The notes beneath the pieces were generated by a model. The model did not search any database. It was not told where the DNA came from and was given only the letters and a program-made list of their open reading frames with translations. DNA of 64,000 nucleotides from a virus. The position numbers and the translations under genes were made by a program. Positions 1-8,497 of this stretch are shown piece after piece; within the stretch, counting starts at the first letter, position 1; every line of letters begins with the position of its first letter. The DNA lies in the IMG/VR virus record IMGVR_UViG_3300042922_001182, positions 174,985-238,984 of that record; one strand, written 5' to 3'.

Positions 1-33
1 GTCATCGAGGCAATAACCTACGACCTGGTCTAG
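1..33 (+). CDS. 3' end of an upstream gene (partial)
   Basis: The first 33 bases read as ten sense codons followed by TAG at 31-33, in the same direction as the genes that follow. The gene would begin before the window. A hairpin terminator lies about 90 bases downstream, which fits a gene end here, but ten codons cannot be assigned to any family. Confidence 0.35.
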   Translation, partial: VIEAITYDLV

Positions 34-124
34 TTCGAGACCCACAGCTAAAGAAATACGGTCTCGGACCACGGCTAATGAGCATACCTCACCTAGAGCA
101 AAGCCGGTTTACCGGCTGGGGATC

Positions 125-163
125 GGAGGCGGGGCCCTAGCGGCCACGCCTCCCTTCTTTTTT
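125..163 (+). terminator. Rho-independent terminator
   Basis: GGAGGCG (125-131) pairs with CGCCTCC (147-153), with a GC-rich interior, followed by a T-rich tract to 163. It separates the partial upstream gene from the gene starting at 251. Between 34 and 124 I see no gene. Confidence 0.7.
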
Positions 164-196
164 GGGTGTGACCAAGACCCCCGTGCAAACTAACAT

Positions 197-211
197 TTCA
201 TTATCGAAAGC
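197..211 (+). promoter_or_regulatory. Candidate phage promoter, weak variant
   Basis: An AT-rich stretch with CATTTCATTAT lies 40-50 bases before the start at 251. It resembles the CATATCATTAT variant near 46960 and, more loosely, the TATATTAT elements elsewhere in the window. It sits between a terminator and a well-formed gene start (AAGGAGAG at 225-232). No CGAATCT element is seen upstream. Confidence 0.4.
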
Positions 212-250
212 GCATTAATCCCTTCAAGGAGAGAGCGAGGAAAACTGTTT

Positions 251-1435
251 ATGCTTAAGGACATTTTCGAAGTGGTCCGGGCGGTGGCGGACTACGCTGA
301 CGTCGATTCGGCCAAGGAGAACATCAAGGACGCTCTCCTCACCAAGAGGAGGGATTCCATCGTCAGCAGGGCGAAGGACTCGATCGCCATGTTCCCGGCG
401 ATCTTCTCGACCAGCGTCAGCCAGACCACGGCCATGATGCTGATCAAGGCCCTGGAGGTCGAGTACGCGGAGCTGTTCCGGATCGTGCTGAGCAACGAGG
501 GAATCATCGACCTCGACAGCAACGACGCGAACACCAAGCGGAGTCTCGTCCGCAAGTTCCACCAGAACACCTACGTCGGCGCCCGTGACGGCATCGATGT
601 TAGCTCCGTCGTCAGGGAGCAGGTCCAGCCCGAGCACGTCTTCCAGGCCTGCCGCGAGCTGCTGACCGCCAGCGCCGAGGACCTCAACCTGGAGAGCCTC
701 AACGACATGACGATCAAGAACGTGCGGATCTTCACCGAGGCCCGCGAGAACGAGATCAAGAACAACGGCGTCCGGAGCCAGATCGACACCAAGGAGATCA
801 AGAAGTTCGGCACGATGGAGCCCCTGATCCTCCGGATCGAGGTCCAGTACAAGACGAACGCCGGTAGCACGACCACCACCGAGCTGGTCCTCGGCGTGAA
901 GGTCGTCCCCCACTTCGTCGACACGAACGAGATGACCTACTACGTGGGCAGCTCGATCAAGCACGAGTCGGTCGTCTTCCGCATCATCCAGTGGGCCACC
1001 GGCGAGATCCAGTTCTTCCGCGACCTGCTCCTGACCGTGGACCAGGCGAAGGACGACGCCCGCTCCAGCTCGTCCATGGGCCGCACCTCGGCCTCCCTGT
1101 GGTGGCACAAGCTCCGCAGCCTGGCAAAGTCGTCGAAGTTCCGCAACCTGCTCGGCACCGAGAAGATCCTGCCCAACGCGACGATGGTCCTGACCATGGA
1201 CGAGGCGCAGCACCTCAAGGCCACCGAGGGCCTGGACCTCATGGACCCCAAGAACGCCCAGAAGCTCGTCGAGGTGTTCTTCCTCATGAGGCTCACCGTG
1301 GTGGACGAGGCCGATGAGATCGCGTACATGTACGACGAGGACACCATGTCGTACAACCGCTACTCCTACTCGTCGTTGTCGAAGTCCGGCAACACCAACG
1401 AGCTCAAGGCGCTAGTCTCCCTGCTCAGCAGGTAG
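251..1435 (+). CDS. Hypothetical protein, 394 aa
   Basis: This is a soluble-looking mixed alpha/beta protein that I do not recognise. The N-terminal 60 residues are charged and helical. A central segment (about residues 195-245) is beta-rich with repeated valines. No signal peptide or membrane segment is visible. The start at 251 follows a purine-rich AAGGAGAG region. It is the first of three same-strand genes ending at the terminator at 3571, and the next gene begins 16 bases on. A virion or internal protein is possible, but nothing in the sequence decides this. Confidence 0.85.
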   Translation: MLKDIFEVVRAVADYADVDSAKENIKDALLTKRRDSIVSRAKDSIAMFPAIFSTSVSQTTAMMLIKALEVEYAELFRIVLSNEGIIDLDSNDANTKRSLVRKFHQNTYVGARDGIDVSSVVREQVQPEHVFQACRELLTASAEDLNLESLNDMTIKNVRIFTEARENEIKNNGVRSQIDTKEIKKFGTMEPLILRIEVQYKTNAGSTTTTELVLGVKVVPHFVDTNEMTYYVGSSIKHESVVFRIIQWATGEIQFFRDLLLTVDQAKDDARSSSSMGRTSASLWWHKLRSLAKSSKFRNLLGTEKILPNATMVLTMDEAQHLKATEGLDLMDPKNAQKLVEVFFLMRLTVVDEADEIAYMYDEDTMSYNRYSYSSLSKSGNTNELKALVSLLSR

Positions 1436-1451
1436 TAACGGAGAGAAGAAG

Positions 1452-2438
1452 ATGAACCAGGACTTCGTTTACAGGACGATCCCCAACGTGGGCATCAACA
1501 GGGACGCGTTCCTCAAGCACACCTTGGTGCGCGAGGCCTCCGACGCCATGCGTTGGAACCGCCTCAACGAGGACGACAAGAGGGAGCTCCAGGCCAAGGT
1601 GGCGGAGTCCCTCTTCTTCACCGTGAAGGACAAGTCGTCGGAGCTCGAATACGACTCCATCGACAAGAGCGGCGGCGATATCGAGGACATGCCCGGCTAC
1701 GACGTGCTGAGCAACAGCATCCACAGCCTGCAGACCATGTACGCCAGCACCAAGTCGGCTCCCAGCGAGGTCAACGACCTCTTCCGGTGCCTGACCAACC
1801 TCCAGAAGTTCAAGCGCTACTTCACCCAGGCCTACGCCAAGGGCGACGAAGCCACCAAGCTGCTCTACCGCAACATGGTGGTGGCGCTGATCGCCGGTAC
1901 CTCCTTCATGGTGGCGACCCACGTCGAGTACATCAAGGAGCCGGGCGGAGAGTTCTCCGCGAAGCTGAAGACCCTGCGCACCATGGAGCGCAGCCTCTTC
2001 CTCGACAACATCGCGAAGTTCAACAGCATGGCCGACTCCGGCCAGCTGAAGACCTTCCTCGACGCCTCCTCCGGCCGCGACAACCTCGTCGGCATGGAGC
2101 TGGTGGCGGTGGGCGTGGGCGCGGTGGCGGTCGTGGGCTTGGTCCTCTGGACCCTGCGCGAGATCGTCTTCACCTACTTCAGGTTCCGAGTCGCCCTCTC
2201 GGAGGAGTTGAAGATGCTGGCGCTGTTCGTCCAGCTCCACTCCAACTCGCTCGCCCCCGAGAAGAAGAACGTGGCCGACAAGCAGCGGGCGATCGTGGAC
2301 GAACTGAATAAGTGGTCCGACCGAATCGCCGTCGATCAGAAGGCGGCTACCAAGGCGGCCGTGGCCGACCTGTCGGACGCGGATCGCGGGGCCACCATGA
2401 CGGCAGTGTCGAGCGCCCCCAGCGGAAACCTGCTGTAA
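1452..2438 (+). CDS. Hypothetical protein with a transmembrane segment, 328 aa
   Basis: The protein has a long soluble N-terminal part, then a hydrophobic Val/Ala/Gly/Leu-rich segment at about residues 216-235 that looks like one membrane span, then a basic and amphipathic C-terminal tail of about 90 residues. The start follows GGAGAGAAG at 1440. It is unrecognised. Its position between two other unknowns in one operon suggests a shared role, possibly at the cell envelope or in the virion. Confidence 0.85.
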   Translation: MNQDFVYRTIPNVGINRDAFLKHTLVREASDAMRWNRLNEDDKRELQAKVAESLFFTVKDKSSELEYDSIDKSGGDIEDMPGYDVLSNSIHSLQTMYASTKSAPSEVNDLFRCLTNLQKFKRYFTQAYAKGDEATKLLYRNMVVALIAGTSFMVATHVEYIKEPGGEFSAKLKTLRTMERSLFLDNIAKFNSMADSGQLKTFLDASSGRDNLVGMELVAVGVGAVAVVGLVLWTLREIVFTYFRFRVALSEELKMLALFVQLHSNSLAPEKKNVADKQRAIVDELNKWSDRIAVDQKAATKAAVADLSDADRGATMTAVSSAPSGNLL

Positions 2439-2478
2439 GGGACACCCTCGGGACAACAAAAAGATAAGGGTAAGAGGT

Positions 2479-2503
2479 GACCGCCGCTACGGTCCACTTT
2501 TTT
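2479..2503 (+). terminator. Weak hairpin with T-run
   Basis: GACCG (2479-2483) pairs with CGGTC (2490-2494), followed by six T residues. The stem is only five base pairs, so it may attenuate rather than stop transcription into the gene at 2533. Confidence 0.35.
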
Positions 2504-2532
2504 GCATGCAAAAAGAAAGAAGGAGAAGCGGA

Positions 2533-3540
2533 ATGTTTCTGAACGAGAACAACAACACTTTCCGGAACGTGAACACCGGTATCGAGGCCAGCGAGACCAA
2601 CCTGATGGGCGGCTCGGTCGGCATGATGGACATCGCCCTGGAGTCGGAGACGACCTGGAACAACATCTGCGTCGCCATGATGCGTCTGGAGCACACCTCC
2701 TACGTGGAGAAGGACGACGTTCTGATGGAGCGCGGCGTCAAGGCCTTCTGGGGCAAGGTCGTCGCCTTCTTCAAGAAGATGATCGCCAAGGTCAAGGAGT
2801 GGGCCAAGAAGACCTGGAACTCGATCCAGTCGTTCTTCGCCAACTCCAAGAAGTGGCTGGAGCTGAACAAGGCCGCCCTCATGAAGAAGAACCTGAACGG
2901 CTTCAAGTTCTCCATCAACACCTTCCAGAACATCGAGACCGCCAGCGGCAAGATGGACGCCGCCGCTGCCAAGCAGGCCGTCGCCGCCTCCGCCGCTGCT
3001 GGTCGCAGCACGAAGGAAGATGACATGGACGAGTACGACTCGAACTTCCGCGAGGCCTTCCTCCAGGCCATGGGCATCGACGATGACTCCGATGCCCTCG
3101 GCACCGCCTTGAGCCTCTACTTCCGCGCCGACGAAGGCGTCAAGAAGGAGAAGGCCCTGTCGGCGGCCGAGATCGTCAAGGTCCTCGAAGAGACCCCCAA
3201 GGCCCAGCAGCAGGTGGATACCGGCGCCAAGGTGATGGAGCGCCTCGCCGCCCAGGGCATCACCCAGGCCGAGAAGGCCGAAGCCGCCGCCGAGAAGAAG
3301 GACAACGACAAGGGCCGCAAGGAGGCCGCCGGTCACCAGCGTGCCGTCAGCGCGATCCGCAGCCTGCTGGGCCTCCAGCAGCAGGTCCTGTCGGCTCTGG
3401 CCGGTGCCATCGCCGATCGCCACAACCAGTACTTCGCCGCTGCCAAGGCCGCGCTGTCGTACAAGCCCGCGAACGTGAAGGAGTCGACCGACTTCGGCAC
3501 CGACGAGGACGACGTGCTCGACGCGTTCATGCCCATCTAG
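2533..3540 (+). CDS. Hypothetical Lys/Ala-rich protein, 335 aa
   Basis: I chose the ATG at 2533, after AGAAGGAGAAG, over the in-frame ATG at 2506 which has no ribosome site. Residues about 75-120 form a basic Lys/Trp/Phe-rich amphipathic region. Later parts are Ala/Glu/Lys-rich and probably helical or coiled coil (about 140-170 and 225-275). The C-terminus is acidic. It is not recognised. Its size, helical content and high lysine would suit a virion-internal or scaffold-type protein, but that is a guess. A strong terminator follows. Confidence 0.85.
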   Translation: MFLNENNNTFRNVNTGIEASETNLMGGSVGMMDIALESETTWNNICVAMMRLEHTSYVEKDDVLMERGVKAFWGKVVAFFKKMIAKVKEWAKKTWNSIQSFFANSKKWLELNKAALMKKNLNGFKFSINTFQNIETASGKMDAAAAKQAVAASAAAGRSTKEDDMDEYDSNFREAFLQAMGIDDDSDALGTALSLYFRADEGVKKEKALSAAEIVKVLEETPKAQQQVDTGAKVMERLAAQGITQAEKAEAAAEKKDNDKGRKEAAGHQRAVSAIRSLLGLQQQVLSALAGAIADRHNQYFAAAKAALSYKPANVKESTDFGTDEDDVLDAFMPI

Positions 3541-3570
3541 TAGCTCCGGCAAGCAACCAAGGAAACAAAG

Positions 3571-3604
3571 GACCGCATCCCCACTCGGGGATGCGGTCTT
3601 TCCT
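3571..3604. terminator. Bidirectional terminator between convergent genes
   Basis: A perfect 12-bp stem GACCGCATCCCC / GGGGATGCGGTC (3571-3582 and 3587-3598) with loop ACTC is followed by TTTCC. On the other strand the hairpin is followed by CTTTGTTTCC. It lies between the plus-strand gene ending at 3540 and the minus-strand gene ending at 3610. Confidence 0.85.
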
Positions 3605-3609
3605 TTGCT

Positions 3610-4938
3610 TTATCTCTTCGAGAACGTGCACGTCATCGTGCAGATCATCTCCTCCGTCTGGAGGTTGCGACCGACCCCGTGCAGCGAGAGGGCGTAGTCC
3701 CTCATGACGTACTCGCCGTTGAGCTCCTCCGACCTCTCCTTGTTGCTGAAGATGACGAAGAAGGACTTGTTGGGGGTGAAGATGGAGGGGTCGACGCCGG
3801 AGAAGCTGAAGGCCACCTCGCTGTTGTGCTCCGTGACGTGATGAGCGTGCGTCGTTTCGGCCATCGGGTTGTCGAACCTGTTGTAGAGGACCTTGATCTT
3901 GTCCTCCCCGGCGGCGAAGTTCCCTGGCCCGGCGGCCCCGTCCGTGCTGGTGCCCTCCTGGATGGCCACCTCCCTGATCTGTCCACCCAGCTCCTGGGAG
4001 TCCGAGAGGACGAAGAGCTTGGAGCCGAAGATCTCCTTCGTAGCTCGCCCTCCACGGTTGATGGCCACGGCGTTCTGCACCTTCACCTGGAAGGTCTTGT
4101 TCTTGGTGTCCTCGAAGACGCCGTTGAGCTCCGAAGAGGCGTCCACCTTGTCAGTGACGAAGATGTGGACCTCCCCGTACTCCGTCTTCTCCTTGACCTT
4201 GGAGTCCGCGCCAAGCATGTAGTGGCGGTCCAGGTCGAAGAAGAGGCGCATGCCGCCCTTGTAGATGCCGTAGGCGTCCTGGAGGTAGCGGAGCGAGCTG
4301 ATCACGTTCCCGGGCGGGACCAGGATCTGGTCGTAGACCTTGGTGTTGTCCGGGTTGCCGATCAGCTTGGGGGCGTCCCCGGAGGCGGTCTTCAGCATGT
4401 GAAGGACCACCGGGAGAACCGGGGTCTCCGTGTAGACGTCGTTGAAGATGGCCTTGTTGATGTCCAGGTGCTTCGAGGAGAGAAGCGTGGCCGTCCACTC
4501 GATGTCCCTTCGCTCTTCGGTCTCTACGGCCTGAGCTGGTTGCTCGGTGGGGGAGCGGTCGAAGTCGATGACCCGGAACTCCAGCTGCTTCCAGAGATCG
4601 GTCGGCGGCGGGGGCTCGGAGGCGCTGTTCTCGTCGGAGCTGTCGATGGTCCTATATCGCTTGATGCTGATCACCACCTTGGCGTCGTCGGTGTACTTCT
4701 GGAAGGCCAGCAGGAGCTCGTAGTTCAGCCGTAGGCCTAGGCCGATGACGGGGAAGAACTCGTCCCCGTCCACCTTGCCCTTGACCTGAATCTCCACGAT
4801 GCTCTTGATCAGGCTCATCACCCCGGCGTCCTCCGGGAGGATGAGGTCGGCCTGGGTGATTCGGAACTTGTACCGAGTCAGGTCCCCCAGGACCTTGTTG
4901 GACAGTCTGCCGTCTGCCTCGAAACCGGTGGGTGCCAT
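3610..4938 (-). CDS. Putative phage structural protein, 442 aa
   Basis: The protein is beta-rich with few cysteines, no signal peptide and no enzyme motif that I can see. Its composition, with many short strands and a Pro/Ser-rich linker near residues 105-115, is typical of baseplate or tail proteins, but I cannot place it in a named family. It is the last gene of a three-gene minus-strand operon, starting one base after the stop of the SLOG gene. A baseplate hub or wedge component is the first alternative to test. Confidence 0.8.
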   Translation of the reverse strand: MAPTGFEADGRLSNKVLGDLTRYKFRITQADLILPEDAGVMSLIKSIVEIQVKGKVDGDEFFPVIGLGLRLNYELLLAFQKYTDDAKVVISIKRYRTIDSSDENSASEPPPPTDLWKQLEFRVIDFDRSPTEQPAQAVETEERRDIEWTATLLSSKHLDINKAIFNDVYTETPVLPVVLHMLKTASGDAPKLIGNPDNTKVYDQILVPPGNVISSLRYLQDAYGIYKGGMRLFFDLDRHYMLGADSKVKEKTEYGEVHIFVTDKVDASSELNGVFEDTKNKTFQVKVQNAVAINRGGRATKEIFGSKLFVLSDSQELGGQIREVAIQEGTSTDGAAGPGNFAAGEDKIKVLYNRFDNPMAETTHAHHVTEHNSEVAFSFSGVDPSIFTPNKSFFVIFSNKERSEELNGEYVMRDYALSLHGVGRNLQTEEMICTMTCTFSKR

Positions 4939-4939
4939 T

Positions 4940-5308
4940 CTAGATCCTCCTGATAACCCGGTGGCGCTTGAGCCTCATGCGCTGCGCCACATCGTACATG
5001 TTCCTCGACCCCGGGGAGCAACCGTCCCAGAGGACGACGACCCCCTTGGCCTTGCCCTGGTGGGCCATCTGGTAGTTGCGGAGGTGCCCGGCCATGTCCC
5101 CCAGGCCCTCCCAGTCGGGGGAGAAGGGGTGGATGGGGATGCCCCGCTCTATGGCGAAGCGCTCCCCCAGGTTGTCGGCCCCCCTCTTGGCACGGCCGCT
5201 GATCACCGAGGTGATGACGACGCCGTGCATGGCCTCGAACTCCTCGGCGGCCCGGACCATGGCCGCGTAGTCCCAGAGCCCCCTGGAGCCCGCTAGTATG
5301 ACCCGCAC
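4940..5308 (-). CDS. SLOG-superfamily (YspA/DUF2493-like) protein, 122 aa
   Basis: The N-terminal strand runs into GSRG (residues 7-10), a nucleotide-binding turn. It is followed by SGRAKRGAD near residue 37 and an alpha/beta pattern with the hydrophobic strand VVVLW near residue 91. This is the layout of SLOG (cpYpsA-like) Rossmannoid proteins, which bind nucleotides or nucleotide-derived ligands. Phage members are common but their role is unknown. It starts with GTG, two bases after the stop of the FEN-like gene, so the two are probably co-translated. Confidence 0.8.
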   Translation of the reverse strand: MRVILAGSRGLWDYAAMVRAAEEFEAMHGVVITSVISGRAKRGADNLGERFAIERGIPIHPFSPDWEGLGDMAGHLRNYQMAHQGKAKGVVVLWDGCSPGSRNMYDVAQRMRLKRHRVIRRI

Positions 5309-5310
5309 GG

Positions 5311-6417
5311 CTAGGTGCCCACCACGCCGCTGAAGCCCTCGAAGAGGTAGTCCAGCTTGATGTAGTTGGCGCCGTAGTAGCGCTCGTTCACGCGCTTGAG
5401 CGACTCGGGGTCGTACAGGTCGGTGATCTGGGAGCGGAGCATCGCCACCTCGGCGTCGGTGATGCAGGCGAAGGAGTCCTTGATGCTCAGCACTCGGAAG
5501 TTCTGCTCCAGGACCTTCAGCTCCTCGTCGGTTAGCGCTCCCTTCCGCTCGTCCTTGGACACGCGGGCGATGAGGTCATCGGGGTCGTCGTAGGCGGTCT
5601 GGGAGATCAGGCCGTCCTCCAGCCACCCCCGGATGCGCCCCAGGGCCTTCAGCGGGCCGATGCCCCGGCGCACCGCGTCGATGTCGTACCTCTTGGACCC
5701 GGAAAGGGCGAAGACGTACGGCAGGAGCTCGGGGCTGATGAAGCCGGGCACCTTGTCGTCGCTGCCCGCCACGGAGGCGATGGCGCTCTCCCGGTCGACG
5801 ACGTCGCTCTTCTCGCCCTTGGCGGTCATGACGATGGCGTACTCGTCGATCTCGGTGTACTGAACGGCCAGCGGGTCGTTGCTGATGACGCAGGTGAGCT
5901 GCCCGGGGACGTGGAACAGGTAGGGCACCACCCGGTGATCGGTCTCACCGGTGTCGAGGAAGTAGACGTAGGGGATGTACTCGCACACGCCCCGGGCCAG
6001 CTTGATGTTGATGTCCATGACCTCGTTCAGACCGGCGAACTCCGGCGAGGCGGGACCGCGCTTCCGGTAGTAGTCGCTGCGGTACTTGTCGTTGATCTGA
6101 AGCATCCGCTTGGCGGGCTTGCCGGAGTAGTAGAAGTAGACGTTGGTGTACATCTCCAGGCGGCTCCAGAAGTAGTGCCGGTAGTGGGCGGCGGCGTTGA
6201 GGATGCCCTCGGAGGAGATCGCCAGCCGCTGCTCCCTCTTGAGCTTGCCGAACATCTGCAGCATCTCGGGCTTGTAGAGGCTGTTCAGGATGCTCCCCAC
6301 ATCCAGGAAGATGTTGACGGTGTCGTAGCCCTCGGGGATCTTCGTCTTCGTCACCTCGTTGAGCACGTCGTACCGGATCTTCTTGCTGTGCAGGATCTTT
6401 TCAAGCGCGTCGTTCAT
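5311..6417 (-). CDS. Divergent FEN1/PIN-like 5' nuclease, 368 aa
   Basis: Several landmarks match FEN-type nucleases in order: a strand ending in the Asp of FLDVG (D39), an acidic region near TGETDH, a VISND strand where FEN enzymes have the Asp-rich TGDKD motif, and SPELLPYVFALSG followed by RRGIGPLKAL. The last resembles the helix-hairpin-helix GIGxKTA region that holds DNA. Some metal ligands appear replaced. In phages such enzymes remove RNA primers, which would fit the primase and RNase H in this window. The family call is from motif order only; a structural role is the alternative. Confidence 0.75.
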   Translation of the reverse strand: MNDALEKILHSKKIRYDVLNEVTKTKIPEGYDTVNIFLDVGSILNSLYKPEMLQMFGKLKREQRLAISSEGILNAAAHYRHYFWSRLEMYTNVYFYYSGKPAKRMLQINDKYRSDYYRKRGPASPEFAGLNEVMDINIKLARGVCEYIPYVYFLDTGETDHRVVPYLFHVPGQLTCVISNDPLAVQYTEIDEYAIVMTAKGEKSDVVDRESAIASVAGSDDKVPGFISPELLPYVFALSGSKRYDIDAVRRGIGPLKALGRIRGWLEDGLISQTAYDDPDDLIARVSKDERKGALTDEELKVLEQNFRVLSIKDSFACITDAEVAMLRSQITDLYDPESLKRVNERYYGANYIKLDYLFEGFSGVVGT

Positions 6418-6574
6418 GGCCGGTCGGGGCCTCCTTTGCGGGTAGGGTCGGGGGAAGGTCGTATGGGGCTGTTGGCGGGGGCATTTCCAGGTTATGCGGA
6501 GGCGTGCCTCGCTCGCGGTTAATGATTCCGTATGTCAGAGTAAGTTCTAGGATACATAGTTGCAAATGAAAGAG

Positions 6575-6607
6575 AGAAAGGAGTACAACAACTCCTTTCT
6601 TCTTATT
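6575..6607 (+). terminator. Terminator-like hairpin inside the noncoding island
   Basis: AGAAAGGAGT (6575-6584) and ACTCCTTTCT (6591-6600) form a 10-bp stem with a six-base loop, followed by TCTTATTT. No plus-strand gene lies just upstream, so it would have to end a short noncoding transcript or insulate the region. Confidence 0.55.
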
Positions 6608-6758
6608 TAAACACGAAGTTACCTAGAGGTCCCCTAGAGAACCTGGAAAAGGTCATCAAAGGATAGTTTTGACCGGTAATTAACTTTTTAGGGAAGACCT
6701 TAAAGGTCTAAACGGTATGTATCTGTAAATCGCGCGAAATCCCACCCAGGGAATAAAG

Positions 6759-6789
6759 CGAATCTAAGCCATTTCCGACCGTATATTAT
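6759..6789 (+). promoter_or_regulatory. Phage promoter: CGAATCT, 18 nt, TATTAT
   Basis: CGAATCT at 6759-6765 is followed after exactly 18 bases by TATTAT (6784-6789), itself part of TATATTAT, and then by TGTTGTGACG. The same arrangement occurs at 21770 and 22974, and on the minus strand at 61302. It drives the gene at 6834. Confidence 0.8.
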
Positions 6790-6833
6790 TGTTGTGACGT
6801 GATTGGATACTTAGCTATAGGAGGTTATTAATC

Positions 6834-7595
6834 ATGAACAACAACAAGCCTTTCGTCCGTGGTAACTTCGAGCAGGCCACCTGGCTGACCGAGCGGATCA
6901 TGCAGCACATCGTCACCGGCAAGGCGAAGCGCGTGCGGGACTACCTGGAGTTCGCCCGCCGCCAGCTCCAGGTTTCTGAGATCCCGGCGGACAACAAGCT
7001 GAAGGTCAGCAGCCTGAAGGTCATCGGCATCCACGAGGACGTCCTCGAACTCGCCATCGAGCTCCTCAAGTCGGAGGGCTGGAAGGCGGGCAACGTCTCC
7101 CAGGAGGACTTCCTCAATGGTTCCCCCTGGCTCCTCGACGCCAAGATGCAGGAAGATCTCCTGAAGAAGGCGGAGAAGGACGAGGAGAAGAAATCCGAAT
7201 CCATCGGGTCCATCTTCCTCTTCGTCAAGGCCAACCAGGTGGTCCTGGACAAGACCACCATCTACCGCGCCGAGTGCGTCGCGGAGGACATCGTCCTCCA
7301 GAGCAAGATGCGCAGCTGCATCGGACTGACCGTCGAGGAGATCGAGGACCGAGGCGGCTTCCTCGCGGAGGCCATGCACGACCTCCAGGGCAAGATGCTC
7401 ACGAAGACCTTCAACTTCCTGAAGAGCTTCGACGACAACGAGCTCAGCACCGCCCAGCGGGACAAGCTCTTGGGCATCATCCTGGGGAACACCGTCGCTC
7501 ACCTCGACGCGATCATCCCCGGCTGCGGGGAGGCCTTCGAGGCGTCCTCCAGCGCCAAGGTCCAGGCCCTGGTCAAGACCGGTTCCAAGCGCTAA
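6834..7595 (+). CDS. Hypothetical protein, 253 aa
   Basis: A strong site TAGGAGG (6820-6826) lies upstream, and a dedicated promoter and terminator make this a single-gene unit. The protein looks helical and soluble. A Lys/Glu-rich segment lies around residues 105-125, and a cysteine pair near 147 and 163 may be structural. I see no catalytic motif. The strong isolated expression signals suggest an abundant early product. Function unknown. Confidence 0.85.
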   Translation: MNNNKPFVRGNFEQATWLTERIMQHIVTGKAKRVRDYLEFARRQLQVSEIPADNKLKVSSLKVIGIHEDVLELAIELLKSEGWKAGNVSQEDFLNGSPWLLDAKMQEDLLKKAEKDEEKKSESIGSIFLFVKANQVVLDKTTIYRAECVAEDIVLQSKMRSCIGLTVEEIEDRGGFLAEAMHDLQGKMLTKTFNFLKSFDDNELSTAQRDKLLGIILGNTVAHLDAIIPGCGEAFEASSSAKVQALVKTGSKR

Positions 7596-7596
7596 G

Positions 7597-7633
7597 AAGA
7601 AGGGGAAGCCAGGCGGCTTCCCCTTCTTTTTTT
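7597..7633. terminator. Bidirectional terminator
   Basis: AAGAAGGGGAAGCC (7597-7610) pairs perfectly with GGCTTCCCCTTCTT (7615-7628) around the loop AGGC, with a T-run to 7633 overlapping the stop of the convergent minus-strand gene. A-rich sequence on the other side allows function in both directions. Confidence 0.85.
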
Positions 7634-8396
7634 AGCCCTCGGAGTCCTTCAACCGGACCAGGTAGGCCATGAACGAGTCGTAGTCCTTGTCGACGATCTT
7701 GAAGTACCTGATTCCGAGCCTCTTCACCTCGGCCTCCTTGGCGATCTCCTTGACCCGTTCTCGCTCCCTGTAGTCGTGGGTGTTGGCGATAGATGGGTCC
7801 ACGCCGTCTGCAACGGAGGAACCCTTCACCTCCACGATGAGGTCGTAGCTGGTGAGGTAGAAATCGGGGATGTAGACCCGCTTGACGCCTCCCTCCTCGT
7901 AGACGATGGTCTGCGGGGCGGGGGAGATCACGTCGCTGGGGTTCCACTCAAGGACGACGTCCATGAACTCAAGGAAGTCCCTCTCGTAGGAGCCGGTGTA
8001 GGTGGAGCTGGTGCCGTCCCTCCACTCGTAGGTGCCCGAGATGCCACGGTTGGCGAGCATCTTGCGCTGCTGCTCGGGGTCGTCCAGAAGGTGCTCCTTC
8101 CCGAACTTCTTGACCATCCGCTCCCTGAACTGGCTGCGGTACTTCTCCCGGCAGGAGGTCTCCGGACGGGAGCACAGGCGCTCGTAGCGGCCCGCCTTCT
8201 CGTTGAACGGGACGGACTTGCGGCACATGATGCAGCTACCCCTACGGCCGCCGTTCCTGGAGTCGAAGAGGGCCTGGAGGGGGCTGACGCCGCCGATGGC
8301 CTTGAGCCCGTCCGAGTGCTCCCGCTCGATGTGCTCGCATAGGAGCTTCTCGTCCTTGCCCGTCCTGTCGCAGAACGGGCACTTCTGCTTCCTCAT
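7632..8396 (-). CDS. Zinc-finger PD-(D/E)XK nuclease, 254 aa
   Basis: An N-terminal C2H2-like finger (C6, C9, H22, H27) is followed by a second cysteine cluster (C55, C58, C75, C82). The C-terminal half has the restriction-endonuclease fold signature: a helix with E138 in SYERDFLEF, then IPDFY with D178, then a strand ending in EVKG with E189 and K191. Such proteins cut DNA and occur in large phages as free-standing, sometimes mobile, nucleases. It is a single gene with its own minus-strand promoter, facing a convergent neighbour. A DNA-repair role cannot be excluded. Confidence 0.85.
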   Translation of the reverse strand: MRKQKCPFCDRTGKDEKLLCEHIEREHSDGLKAIGGVSPLQALFDSRNGGRRGSCIMCRKSVPFNEKAGRYERLCSRPETSCREKYRSQFRERMVKKFGKEHLLDDPEQQRKMLANRGISGTYEWRDGTSSTYTGSYERDFLEFMDVVLEWNPSDVISPAPQTIVYEEGGVKRVYIPDFYLTSYDLIVEVKGSSVADGVDPSIANTHDYRERERVKEIAKEAEVKRLGIRYFKIVDKDYDSFMAYLVRLKDSEG

Positions 8397-8421
8397 ATCG
8401 TCCTCCTGTTCTTTCCTGGCT

Positions 8422-8429
8422 ATAATATG
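8422..8429 (-). promoter_or_regulatory. Phage promoter element CATATTAT (minus strand)
   Basis: Read on the minus strand this is CACCATATTATAGCC, 26 bases before the start of the nuclease gene at 8396. It matches the CATATTAT class seen at 26342, 30525 and 35037. No clear CGAATCT lies 18 bases upstream. Confidence 0.6.
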
Positions 8430-8497
8430 GTGTTTCCACCAGAAGGGCGAAGGCCAACAAAACCATAACTTCGCAGAGCCAACAGGAGGAAAGACGG

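Larger units (their letters stand above)
6418..6833. other. AT-rich noncoding divergent intergenic region
   Basis: These 416 bases carry no credible gene and lie between divergent genes. From about 6520 the base composition falls sharply below the rest of the window. The region holds a 10-bp stem hairpin with a T-rich tail (6575-6607), the palindrome AGACCTTAAAGGTCT, a GGTCA...TGACC inverted repeat, and the promoter at 6759-6789. It could be a replication or regulatory region or encode a small RNA. Confidence 0.6.

Noticed and set aside
3679-4734. 351-aa open frame on the plus strand
   Set aside because: Shadow of the minus-strand 442-aa gene; the minus-strand frame has balanced composition and operon context.
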